A stretch of 64,000 bases of DNA from positions 978,037-1,042,036 of the forward strand of contig NC_087071.1 of assembly GCF_963678635.1 (NCBI RefSeq), written 5' to 3'. The position numbers were made by a program, and so were the translations under genes. The notes under the pieces were generated by a model. The model saw only the letters and a list, made by a program, of their open reading frames with translations, was not told the DNA's origin and did no database searches. The DNA comes from Symsagittifera roscoffensis (taxonomy: Eukaryota > Xenacoelomorpha > Acoela > Convolutidae). Positions 20,901 through 31,816 of this stretch are shown one piece after another (positions within the stretch are counted from its first letter, which is position 1; each line of letters starts with the position of its first letter).

Positions 20901-23900
20901 CGTCCTGATTACATTGGTTCTCCATTATGTTGGACCACTCGGCGATTAGTTTTGAGGTATGGTTGCTTTTGTGCATTGGTACTATCTCTTACTTTTAATT
21001 TGCAACAATCTTGCTCAGTAAAGGTTCAGTGTTAGGGCGGTGAAGATAGCAAGGCACACGACAACCTGAGATTCATATGCTACTGCTTAAGAAAGATAAC
21101 CATAAATTTTTAATTCTCTAAATTTGTCAGTGTTTCAACCCTCCGCGTCGGCTGCCGTCAATTAGGGGCTACAAACTGAGCCTAACTTACTCTACTAGGG
21201 GCTAGTTAAATAACTAGCTTTGTATTGTACAGGAGCTGTCTTGAAAAGCCCTATGGACCAGCATCAAATCCTCTGGTTGCTTCTGATCTGTCCAATTAAG
21301 GCGTTGTTCCTATAAATCAGAAAGAGTATTAGCAGCGGGGAGGCTCAGCTTCATAATGGAATTCAAATTGAATGCTTGGAGAATCTTCATGCCCTCTCAG
21401 ACAATATAAGCCATGCATGCCAACTGTCTCCGGTTGTATCTTTTGCGCAGACACATCAGTATTTTTTGGCTGTTTTTGAGCCCAGGCGGTGTCTTCGGGA
21501 TTTCGGTTTATTGATATGGCAAATTTTTACACGGGACGACATTAAACTATTGCGATTAATTTTATCCAAGTAAGCATTGATTTATTACAATAATTGGTTT
21601 AAATTTCAAAACCAGTTGGAAAAAATTGCAAAAAAAATGAGATCTGCCATTTTTTAAGTATCGTTCCCTGAGCTACTTTACTTATGCTGGTTTGAATCAA
21701 AGTGCTCATGCATCATTGTATGTTCCAACCTCAAGCTCCAAAACCTCAAAAACTTGGTTAACGTAGCTTTCGCTACTTCTGCTGAGACCAAAAAAAATTG
21801 GTCGACCTAGTCGGCGGGTGGAAGCTGCACCCAAACCACATATAACTGCCAAGCGACATTTACTTTCAAGCATCATTTCTTTCAATTTTACTTTTATTTC
21901 TATTGTTGAGGTTCATAAACTCCTATCAAACCAATCCAAAAATCTATTTTGGAAAAAAGCAAGGACTTCTCAGCATGGAAGACAGAGTTAGCATGCTGAA
22001 ACATTTAAAGTTCAGATAAATGCAATAATTTTCATCCAGTTTGTCAATAAGTTTTCAATTGATTCCTTCAAGTCTTTTTATATTCGATTCTGGACCAGCA
22101 TTTTTTGTTTTTGTGCATTTTTTTTTCAATTTTAGAAACATTGAAAGATCTATCAAACTCAACTTACATTGATTCGGATAGTCTTTCTCTAAAGCCAAAG
22201 CCACGTTAACCAAAGTTACTACACTCACAGTTCATCAAAACACCTAATCAAAAAACCTTGAGACTTTCATAATTTAGGGAAACGAAAAGAAAAACATAAC
22301 GTGAAAAAAAGTAACGTGCATGCTTGCAGACAACATCATGAAACGATAGAAAAATAAAAAATTGTCCGAGAGACAAAACAAGATAAACTCCTTGGTGCGA
22401 GGAAAGATTCATCAGTTAGGATGCTTGATAAAATTGACTGCCGATATGGATGCCTGAATTGCTGTCAAGGGTTCTGAAGCATTCAATTAGAGAAAAGTTT
22501 TATGAACGCACTGATATCAAAAGTTTCTTTGCTTTTTGAAAAATCAAAAAATGTGATGAAATTTCATGTGAAAAAGAGGCCGCGGCAAAAGCGTATGCAG
22601 AAAAATTAAAGCATACCTCGAGAGATAACGGGGTTGAATCAACGAGAAACTAACGCAAAGATAATGAGTTACTGGCTTTGATTTTTTGGTAGAGAGTTTA
22701 ATTTTTGCTCCACGAGGGACAAGCTTCCACAAAGACTGGACTTTTGTTGGATTCTAGTCAAGTTTTGAAGAAAAAAATGCAATCAGCGCTGAAGCTTTTG
22801 AAGCAAAAAATTACTTGCCAAAGAATTGAGATAAGAAAATTTTGTCTTCTAAGATGAGGTCAGTACGTGAGCAACCTCGCCCCCCCACAGTTTCGCTAGA
22901 GTACATAAAGCTAGGATATCCAAGCCTATTAAGATCAGTTCTATCACTGTTGGAGAGCTAGCATGAAAGTCACGAAAAATTGATGGCAAAATTTTTGAAA
23001 ATATTGATGGAGCCAATATAACAAAGAACTCTTAAGATTCCAGAGAAACTATTGAAAAAGGACTCTAGATCCGGATAAAACTACAAAATAACTCGATAGA
23101 AAATTTTTATACACCAACGTTGCCCTGAACAAAGCAATAGAGAATTGTTCTACAGCAGCTGTACAGCCGGGAGTCTTCTTCTAAATTTCAAAACTTCCCA
23201 AGGAAAAAGCTTCCGAGTTCTACGGTCAGCAAGGATTTTTCAACTGGAAAGATTCGTGATAGGTGCAATTTGATGATCTAGCAATGGGCGCTACCCTCGC
23301 AATAATTCTCACAAATCTTCGGCTGAAAAGTTAAGAGTTTGCTTTCAATTACGAAAAAATGGTGAGGGCGGAATTTCTGCTAGTGGGGTCCAAAAGGATT
23401 GTGTAAGGGTTACTGCAGGAAAGAAACAAAAAGGTCGAGAGGGGTTGAATGCGAGAAATTACTCGTACCATCGCAAAACTGGAAAAAGTCCGATGACTTG
23501 TAGGCTTCAAAATCGGAGATTGTCTGGGAGTGCTAAGAGCCGTGACAAGGATACTCCGCTGGTTAAGTTGTTCGTCAGGTATATGGGTTACATTGTCAGT
23601 ACAGTCGAAAATGAGCACTCTTTTGCTCTCCATATCGGCAACTCATTTCAACGAAATCATGAGTTAACCCTGCAGAAAAATAATCCAGACAGGAAACTGC
23701 CGTTGCTGGCTTTGAACATAAACTCGTTGCAAGAAAAGAGGGTATTCTGCATTCGATAACTACAACCAACTTAGTAGAAGCCCAATGTTAACCAGTGCAC
23801 CCTACTTAATTTTATTAAGTGTACATCTACCTAGAAACCGTTTGATAAAGCTTTGGATACTAATTTGGCGAAGTTACTGACGTATCGGTGCCCTGAAAAA

Positions 23901-24150
23901 TGATCTGTAAATAACGCAGCAGACGTCTTCGCCCCGGATACTGAGAGTGTTTATTCATCTCAATTACAAAACGATATGAAGACCTTAATGCTGATAGATC
24001 GATAAAGAGGCAACAAGAGTCAATATATTGCAAGTACGCTTCGAAGTTTGACGAAATATCAAGTATTTTTAAGCACAAGGAAACTACAATTATTTTCACC
24101 ATCAATAAAATTAAGCGGTTTGTAATGACCACTAGTCAAGAGTGGTTTAT
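14926..24150. other. AT-rich DNA without a supported gene
   Basis: Open frames here are short, non-overlapping with any recognisable domain and mostly lack ATG starts. 15090-17200 contains the GGAGGGT cluster. Poly-A/T tracts and TTTTTGG/CCAAAAA words are common at 15500-17000. 18100-18560 has GC-balanced sequence with ATTGCAATTGCAGCAATG-like words but no long frame. I see no tRNA, no terminal repeats and no splice-linked frames. Confidence 0.5.
15090..15490. repeat. Dense cluster of degenerate GGAGGGTT motifs
   Basis: Within 400 bp there are about a dozen matches to (C/T)GGAGGGT(T), often as pairs such as CCGGAGGGTTACTTCGGAGGGTTG at spacings near 10-45 bp. Sparser copies in both orientations continue to about 17190 (for example near 16500, 16675, 16735, 17043, 17104, 17177), with stragglers near 17785, 18044 and 21140. 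The DNA between motifs is not repeated, so this is not a simple tandem repeat. Confidence 0.7.
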
Positions 24151-24158
24151 TAGCTATC

Positions 24159-24407
24159 TTGCTTCCTTTTATGTCGAACACCAAACGGCATTTGACCACT
24201 AGAATTGATGAACATAAGAAAGCAAACTCACTCCTTGAGCAATGCAGACTTGAGGGAGAAAGCGCAGTTATTAGTGGAGAAAGTACAGACAGGACGAACA
24301 ATGAAACTAAACTGTTAACACTAGATGTAATACATAATATGAAAGAGAAGCCACGGGCTTACACAGGCGCGATGCAATCAGGCAGGGAGTTGATACTAAA
24401 AGTTTAG
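24159..24407 (+). pseudogene. Possible GIY-YIG-type endonuclease relic of a retroelement
   Basis: An 82-codon frame with MSNTKRHLTTRIDEHKKANS, then about 40 residues later KLLTLDVIHNMKEKPRAYTG. The spacing of TKRxLxxRxxEH and a downstream L-E/D-x-I-x-x-x-K-P is the pattern of the GIY-YIG nuclease domain at the C terminus of Penelope-like and some other retroelements. The GIY and YIG strands themselves are not visible and the usual Glu is Asp, so this is a weak, pattern-based call on a short fragment. Confidence 0.3.
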
Positions 24408-25439
24408 TCTCAAAAGTTTTCAAAAACCCACTTGTCTAAACCGAAAATATGAAAAGCAATTTAATTTAAAATATTTCAATTGTTTTTGACGGTGAAACTA
24501 ATTTTAAACAAATAAATTAAATATGAAGGTCAATTATGGCTTTTTTTAATATGATGGTTTAGAAGCAAAATTTGTATGAAGTTTTGTAAAAAAAAACATT
24601 TGTAAATTGGTGTTTTATGGTAATGTAGATTATTTTTCTGTACAAAATCTGACAATGCTCATGGTAGTGAAAACGTTTGAAGTTTATCTGTTTTAATCAA
24701 ATACTGTTTTTTTTTATATTTGCAAAACTTTAAGCGTATTCACTTGAAATCAAAACTTTGTAATAAAAACTCTCCTGGAGTGACTGTAGATCTCTGTAGC
24801 TCTGATTGAAATTTCTTTTGAGTTCCAAATTAGCACAATTTCTGATAAAAAATATCAGCTACATAGTTTACTTGAGGCTCGATGGGTGTTAGAATATCGC
24901 GAAAATTCGCTTGTATCCATTTAAATCGAATTAGGGCAGCAAATTGTTTTCTTTTGTTAAACCAATTATAAAAGGTGTTTGAGTTCATTCTAAAACAATT
25001 TTTGTAACAAAACGGGCTGCCATTTTATTGAATTTTTCTGCCGCATATTATCTGTAAAAAAAATCTATATAATATGACCTCATTTTCAAGTTTGTTGGTG
25101 CGCATGACAAACAATTGGTTGCTGAATTTTTGAACAAAATTAGTACTTCAATATGGAACGCAAAACATTTTCGGTTTTCCAAAAGGAAAAATGAATGTCA
25201 TACAGTTATTATGCGCAGAAAACAAATATCATACATGTTCAATAACAGTTTTTGTGCTTATGAACTGGTAACTTTTGTTGGATAAAAAGTTTTTCTCTAT
25301 TGAAAGTTAAATTATTAGATGTTTTGGACAACCCGGGAGTGTTTTTGAAAATATGATTGGCTCAAATTTTTAGCTTTTATCGGATAACACGCTCTCATTG
25401 AAAAAATTTTTTGCCAAAAAGTATGATTAGTTATTGTTC

Positions 25440-26400
25440 GTTTTAACAATTAGACCACCGAGTTAAGGCGTATTAATCGATTATAACGCATTATTATGAT
25501 GAAATTTTGCCAAATATAATTGATTATTATTACCCAAATTAGGTGTTCAAAAGATTTATAATTGATTATAATCGTGATTTTTTCCAAGAGGTTATAATCT
25601 CTTATAATCTATTATAATTGATTTTAGTTCTTACAAAAAACCCTTAAAATCAATTATAATCGATTATAATTGGTTAAAATCTCCTATTTTGCCACTTCAA
25701 GATTATATATTTGAATTATTTCTGTTGGGTTATTATTTTTGTGTCAATGAGAAAATCACTAAAAGACAGATCTTTTGAATATTTTGGTTGATCTGAACAC
25801 AAAGTTATACCTCGAAACAAAAGTTTCATAGAGATCATTTCATACTAGTGGAAAGATTCCCGCGGTAGATGAAAAATAAAACTTCCGAATCAATCATGAA
25901 ACTAAATCACTTTGCTGATGTTTTGATGGTTAAAAAAGCTTAAAATATGCATCACAAAACAATTCTAATTAGGGAGAAATGAAAAATACCGTATAAATTT
26001 GAATTGATTGGAAAATTTTAAAATTATTTTTCTCATTGTTCAAAGGAATCAACGTACACAAAAAGTATAAAATATAAGCAAGTTAGATGCAACTTAGAAG
26101 ACAAAATGAACAAAAAGATGGATTATATTCAACTATAATCGATTACAATGGTTTTTTGTGCAAAACTAATGAATTAGAATTTTGAACAAAAATAATGGAT
26201 TCTAATTTAAGAATTGATGAAAAATGTATCGAAAAGTATACGAACAAATAATCTTTTATAATGGATTAGAATGTATTTTAATAAAATATAATTCGATTAA
26301 AAAAAAATTATAATCGATTTTTAATTGATTAAAGTCGATTGTTTCTCAATTTTAGACAGGCACTACAATCGTTATATAATCGATTATTAACGCTTGAAGT
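25440..26400. repeat. Patch of palindromic ATTATAATCGATTATAAT-type words
   Basis: TAATCGATTA, ATAATCGATTATAAT and TATAATTGATTATAAT variants recur near 25476, 25519, 25560, 25595-25625, 25650-25675, 26131, 26255, 26290-26340 and 26370, on a very AT-rich background. The core ATCGAT/AATTGATT flanked by TAAT is self-complementary. There is no constant period. It lies 0.4-1.3 kb upstream of the terminal exon at 26753 (probably within an intron or upstream region of that gene). Confidence 0.65.
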
Positions 26401-26752
26401 TGGATGAGGGCGTGTTTTTTGAAGTACAAATAAAACGAATAAAACAAATACACACAAAAAAAGAATCCGGGAAATGAAACAGTTCAAAATCTTTTAACAG
26501 AACAATTAATAATGAGTAAAAGACAATTTTTTAGTAGTTATTTCGTATACGTATCATATACTTTTTATTTGGTAGTTATTTCATATACTTTTTTTCGTAG
26601 TTTGCATTTTGGGGTTATATAGTCCTATCAAACAGGAAAAAGTGTGGTCGCCCGGCTAAAATGGAAGGTAGCTATTCTTCAGGTTGGGGCGAGTGTTTTA
26701 TAGTCAGATTGCCTACTTCAGAAGCGTCCAATTCTTGATTGTTTTGTTTCAG

Positions 26753-28023
26753 ATAGACCAGAATCGGTGGTGTCCAGAATAGAGAAATACGAAGCAGAGT
26801 TTACGTCAATAACAGACTTGCTGAAGAAATGGAAGCAGTTCGAAACACAGTTCCAGAATTTAGAAATGGGAAGAGATACAGGAGCAAATGAAACAGCGGG
26901 GGGAGAACCAACACCCAGTTCTGATGAGGTGAGACAAACTCTGATTCCTCTGTTTGAAAATGTTATGAATTTCAAAAAAAGATGCAGTGATATAATCAAT
27001 GACGTTGAGAGATGGTTTAAACACATTTTTAACGAGGCTCTGCAAAATGACGACGGTTTTGACGGTGATCGCGAAGTCACATGGAGCTCGGAACAAGATG
27101 AGAAGAAGAAGGAGACGATGATGAAGAATATTAAATGTGAAAAGGCGGTATACAATTCGGATACGAAAGAAGTGATGTGTTATAACGATAGTGGAACAGG
27201 TATCCTTAGTGTATTTGGCGTGAATGAGGACGACACATTGGAACCGAAATGGGAGATTAAGTGGGGAAAAAACGATATGTTGCTTGACATTTGTATGGAC
27301 GAAGTAAACAACACTCTGTATGGAGTGGTGAGACAAGAAAAATGTCAGAAGAGAGTGGAAAAATTGGACCAGGAGAGTCTGAAGAAGATTGATGTGTTAT
27401 ACACAAAAGGACTGCTGAATGGAGCTTGCATAATGTGGTATCTGGTAGCAAGGAAGGACACAGTTGCATTGGCAGTTAGGAATACTAAGGGTAGTGGTAA
27501 TAAGTGGGTCAGTGTGACCATTTACAAGGAGGGAGTGAGAGTGCGCCATGTCCCACTGGACGATGTTAAAGTGAAAGGAAGTGTGTATAATAGTAGTTGT
27601 GTGCTGGTCAATGAGAACACCATCATTCTCAGTTGTGGAGAAGAAACAAAACGCCTGGCAGTGGTATCACTGCCAAAACCAGATTCAGGTGAAGAAATTA
27701 ACATTAAGTATGTGACCGATCATGGTATGGGCAGAGTGTTCTCTCTAGTGTGGATACCATCTGAACATGCTGAACATGGACTGCATGGACATCTGTGGGT
27801 GGGAGAATGGAATAATGCGAATCCTTCCCTTGTCCACGAAGTAGATCTGAGGAAAGTCTTGGAAGGGAATATTAAAAAGTTGAAGAAAGGGAAAAATATA
27901 TCAATCCCAGAGAACAAAGTTTGCACTCCATTCTGTGCTACCGACGAAAATACCATTTTTGTCACGACGTTCAACGACGAAACGACAGCTAAAGGAGGTC
28001 ACCCACTGCTTCTCAAGTTTTAA
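26753..28023 (+). CDS. Terminal exon: coiled coil plus probable beta-propeller protein
   Basis: A 1.27 kb open exon ending at TAA (28021-28023). There is no ATG near its start; instead a pyrimidine-rich tract ending TTTTGTTTCAG (AG at 26751-26752) lies exactly upstream and the frame stays open to it, so this is the last exon of a spliced gene whose earlier exons I could not find. About residues 1-110 are helical with heptad-like spacing (RIEKYEAEFTSITDLLKKWK; FENVMNFKKRCSDIINDVER). From about 125 the sequence has repeated strand-type units: VYNSDTKEVMCYNDS, LLDICMDEVNNTLYGVVRQ, SSCVLVNENTIILSCG, VFSLVWIPSE...LWVGEWN, PFCATDENTIFVTTF, consistent with a beta-propeller. A coiled coil before a propeller is seen in some TRIM-type E3 ligases, but no RING or B-box is visible. 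No signal peptide or TM segment in this exon. Codon use and composition are clean, unlike the retroelements. Confidence 0.7.
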
Positions 28024-28329
28024 ATTTCAAATATAAATGATCCAAATATATATGTTTCTTTATATCCTCAACTCATATCTCAACTCATATCTCAAACATA
28101 AATTGGGATAATTTTGGTCGCATAAAACAATAATTTTTTCTGTGACCTGATTCGGCCAATTCCTTGTTCGCTTTTAAATATCACTAACGATATGATTATA
28201 TCTATCCCCCTTTTGACTAGCAAAAACTACGAGCTCACATATCCGTGCTATATCGGTATCAAATCTCAGAGTTTGTTTGTTATCATTTTGATAGTACACC
28301 TTTATAAAGTTTGTATTAATTGTCATGAG

Positions 28330-28347
28330 AATAAATACTTCAATAAA
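28330..28347 (+). promoter_or_regulatory. Candidate poly(A) signals
   Basis: AATAAA occurs at 28330-28335 and 28342-28347, about 310 nt after the stop codon of the propeller gene. They are the first canonical hexamers downstream on that strand. Confidence 0.5.
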
Positions 28348-28964
28348 AATTGTTTAAACGTTTTTGCTTCCTTTTAATAGTCGTCGCAGGCATTCTTCGA
28401 AAGAAACTTTAGAATTTGATCTGTGAAAATACTTCTAGCGAAAACGATCATGAACTCCGGCTACCACTTATATTATAGGAAAATTCCATTTTATGCCGTC
28501 TTATCTAAATGGAAAAACCCAATCACTCTTTCCTCCGTTTCATTCCAAAAATCTGAAATAATATGTGAAAATAATGATATTCGGATGACGCGAAATAATA
28601 TGGGTGCGTGAATCAAACATGTACAAATTGCTAGTATATACTAAAAATGTACTCTTGTAATGTTTCAATTCAATTCAACTGACAAATTATTTTTTCAACA
28701 CAATGAAATTTCCACTTTCTACAACATTTTTGACAGTTGTTGATTTGCACATTTTTTGTTTCAGTTTAACGATTTTAGAAAGGGTGTTTGCAAGAGTGGT
28801 AACTGGTATTTTTAGTTCAGTTGGCTTAACTTCTGAAACCAGCTCAAAACAAGTATTTAAAATATCCAATTAAATTCTTGATAAGTAGCACTGTAAAATA
28901 GTACTAATCAATCATGATATATAGCTCCAACTTACAAAAACTTATAAGAAGGATATATTCTAGA

Positions 28965-29240
28965 GTTTCAGCCAGAGAAGAATGAATTTAACTCAGAAAA
29001 CAGTTGCTCTTTCTCTCCTCTAGCCCCGCAAGACCATCAGTATACTCCAGATCTATTGAAACTAGGAAAAATCAGAGTAGGATCAGGATAAGATTAGGAT
29101 CGATATTAGACTCATAAGTGCACGAATCTATCCGGCCGAAAAAAAAGATAGCGTGACGAAGAGACGGTGCACCGTATCCAAAATTAGTCTGTTAGAATTA
29201 CTCTCGAAAAGACCTATACTAACTTAGATTCATATAAAAA
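28965..29240. repeat. Dispersed repeat, left copy (matches 47043-47275)
   Basis: Shares AGTTTCAGCC, an ACAGTTG-CTCTT stretch, GAAACTAGGAAA, a run of AGGATCAGGATAAGATTAGG type, and CGAATCTATCCGGCCGAAAA followed by TAGCGTGACGA with the copy at 47.1 kb, in the same orientation. Similarity is moderate, about three quarters of positions by eye, with small indels. The copies lie 18.1 kb apart and bracket the inverted repeat, the microsatellites and the second retroelement. They are too diverged and short to call as LTRs of one insertion. Confidence 0.65.
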
Positions 29241-30942
29241 ACATAGATTAGACAAATTAGACTAAAAAAGTCAACAAAATGATGAACCAGTTCGAAAACA
29301 GCATTAGCTTATTTCCACTTCTGAATAAGTCTAAAAAAGTTAGGTCGATAACAAAGCTGAAGACAAGTCACAGCAAGGACGACAAACCAAACCTCTGCAT
29401 CGCAAAGCGAAAAATCAGACTACAATGTCTATTTATCCAGAAAACTGTTTATGCAGTGAATCTCAATTCATTACTTTATTATCAACTGCAATTAATAGAG
29501 CGGTAAACTTGAGAATCCAATCTAAGAGTCCAATCGCATAACAAAATTTCTTTTGATTGCCTGAAGTAAAATGATGGTTCTCTCTAGGATTTTCACTCGC
29601 CCCCACCCCCGCCCATCCATAAATTTGCCCCTGACTAGTGTTCAAGTAAATTTTCATTTCAATTAAACTTGCAACAAAAATTTTCAGGACCAAGTTAAGC
29701 CTAAGCTTTGTAGGAGATATTTTGACATTTGTTGTTTGACAATATGTTTGGTTTGCACATTTTTTGTTCTGTTTGCCTTTGATACTAACAGTGTGTTGTA
29801 TACGGGTACTAAAAATTTTTTGTACCGTTTTTTTTAAATTTGTTCACAGAATTGCCAAGACTTGGATATTGTAAGCTTACTCGTTTCATGTATAACACAC
29901 ACATTTTCGTTCTACTTATTTTGGTGGTTACTTGCAAGGTTTTTACGCGTCGGCGTTACTCTGTCGGTTTATTTAAATAAGGTTTTTCCTTATAGTTCCA
30001 CTCGTAGCAGTTGTGATTAAATTTTGATTATATATTTCGAAACTTTCCAAGCTCTCCGAGCGTCTTTGTAAAAAACAGGAACAAAATAATTTTACGCATG
30101 TTAGTTTCTTCCACAAAGTAAGCGTTGTTTGTTTTTCACTTGGTTCTTCTTTGTTGGCGTTTTTTTCGCAACTCAGTTATTAGAATGGAAATAGAATGCG
30201 TTATTAAATCAGAAATTAATTTTTTTCAAGGTCAATAAAAAGTATGACAAATAAAGTTGAACCAATCGAAAGCATATTTGATAACAAAGCACCATTTGCC
30301 GCTTGGGGAAAGTACATGAAAAGATTTTCAACGGTAGTCGCTGAGTGACTGTACTTATTTTCCCCAAAGTGAACTTCATTCGAGACAAAACTGGGAAGGC
30401 TTTGTTGGTATCATTTTGATTTTTTTTCAATTGTTTTTTTTTTTCGAAAATATGGCTTTTTTGCAATTTATATATGCAGGTTTGCCTTACTTTGTTCAAG
30501 ATAAAAAATGGTTCGCGATGGCTTTGGTGCAGGATGTATTGTTGTCAAAGTGAGTAATCATCGAGACAATAACTTGAAGTTTCATAGATGTTTTCTAAAA
30601 ATTCTTCATTTTTTTGGAATTTGTGTTTTTTTTTAAGTTTCAAGTCTTCAGGATTGTCGATTTGAAATTGTTAAGTATCACACAAGCTAAGAAGCTCTGT
30701 TTTGCCTCTGTGCTTATGTATGTCCTCAAATCTTTTTATTCAATACTTTAGTGTCAAAAAACAAACTATTCAGTTTTTATTGCTATTTCAAAAACAAGTT
30801 CTTATACGAATCAGCATTAAAATCCTCAATTGTCGAGGAAACAAAAAAAACCAAACTTCATACATCAGTTTTAACATGAAGTGACCGAAGCAACCGCCGT
30901 CTTTATCGAGTTAGTTTCATGCTGAATTTTTGATTTTATTTG

Positions 30943-30944
<2 letters not shown>

Positions 30945-30974
<30 letters not shown>
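30945..30974. repeat. (TA)15 microsatellite
   Basis: Thirty bases of alternating T and A, followed by CCCGGGTTGAGCTC. Confidence 0.95.
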
Positions 30975-30976
<2 letters not shown>

Positions 30977-31159
30977 CGGGTTGAGCTCACATTTAAAATT
31001 TGCGACAAAAAAAGAAAAAAATAGCGAATGATCGCCATTGATGAATTATCGATGTTCATTGCCACAAGAGCAAATTTTATTAATAAATATTGCTAATTCG
31101 GCTTAATTCCAGCGATGGAACAGCAACAAAAAACCTATCAAAATAAAAAAAAAATTTAT

Positions 31160-31231
31160 TGCTCTATCACAGGTTCAATCCCCTAACCTTGAGATTTCTT
31201 GACCTGTATGCTACCTCTGCGCTACCAATCC
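31160..31231 (-). pseudogene. tRNA-like relic (tRNA pseudogene or SINE head)
   Basis: The minus strand reads GGATTGG then TAGCGCAGAGG, a good pol III A box, with a GGTAGCAT D-arm continuation, and about 30 nt further GATTGAACC, a near match to the B box GWTCRANNC. Spacing is that of a tRNA gene. The anticodon and acceptor stems do not pair well, so it is not a working tRNA. A degraded tRNA or tRNA-derived SINE promoter fits best. Confidence 0.3.
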
Positions 31232-31816
31232 TTACAGAAACTAAAGCAAAAGCCTTTCTCAGCCAAAACTCTCATATAAAAGCTACTAGAATGAGTTAAA
31301 AATTCTTAAGTTTTAGCGATGGTTTTCTGCGGAATCAATACTGAAATAGCTCTGAAAAATCGCAATTTTATCTATGCAACAAAATCTGAATTATACATGA
31401 GTCAGCGCTGGAAAATATCGATCACTGGGATACTACAGAAAACGATGAAATTAACGGTGGCACTTCAACCCGGGAATATAATTTGTGAAGTATCAAGGAC
31501 TTTATTTTTGTCATTAGGTTTGAGAATACCCTTTGAGCAACAAAGTTACTTCGAATCTTGGCAACGAAGTAACATTGTTATAAAACTTCCAAGATTTTTT
31601 TTCCACTGTCTGTCTTGTTATAAGCAAATTCTGCATCTGGAATTTGAGAAACAATTTATTCTACTGAATGTTTTTATTTTTTGTCACTGTGAAGGAAGGT
31701 TGTAGAAAAATTTTAAATTGAATTAGAATTATGAATAGTACACAATTTCATAACAAGTGAAGTCTCTATAGTTTATGTCGTGCATGTTTGTAACATGGTT
31801 TGCTGAGCTATTGCAA

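Larger units (their letters stand above)
28348..31159. other. AT-rich intergenic DNA
   Basis: No supported gene. It contains the dispersed repeat at 28965-29240, homopolymer-rich sequence, and a (TA)15 run at 30945-30974. Open frames are short and lack domain features. Confidence 0.5.

Noticed and set aside
26767-26769. GTG as the translation start of the propeller protein
   Set aside because: A eukaryotic GTG start is unlikely, the frame is open further upstream, and a good splice acceptor lies at 26751-26752.
26718-27336. Antisense frames opposite the propeller exon
   Set aside because: They are shadows of a clean sense coding exon and show no domain.
31319-31705. Plus-strand 128-codon frame next to the hairpin
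   Set aside because: Unrecognisable sequence with no start context or poly(A) signal of note; could be chance in AT-rich DNA.
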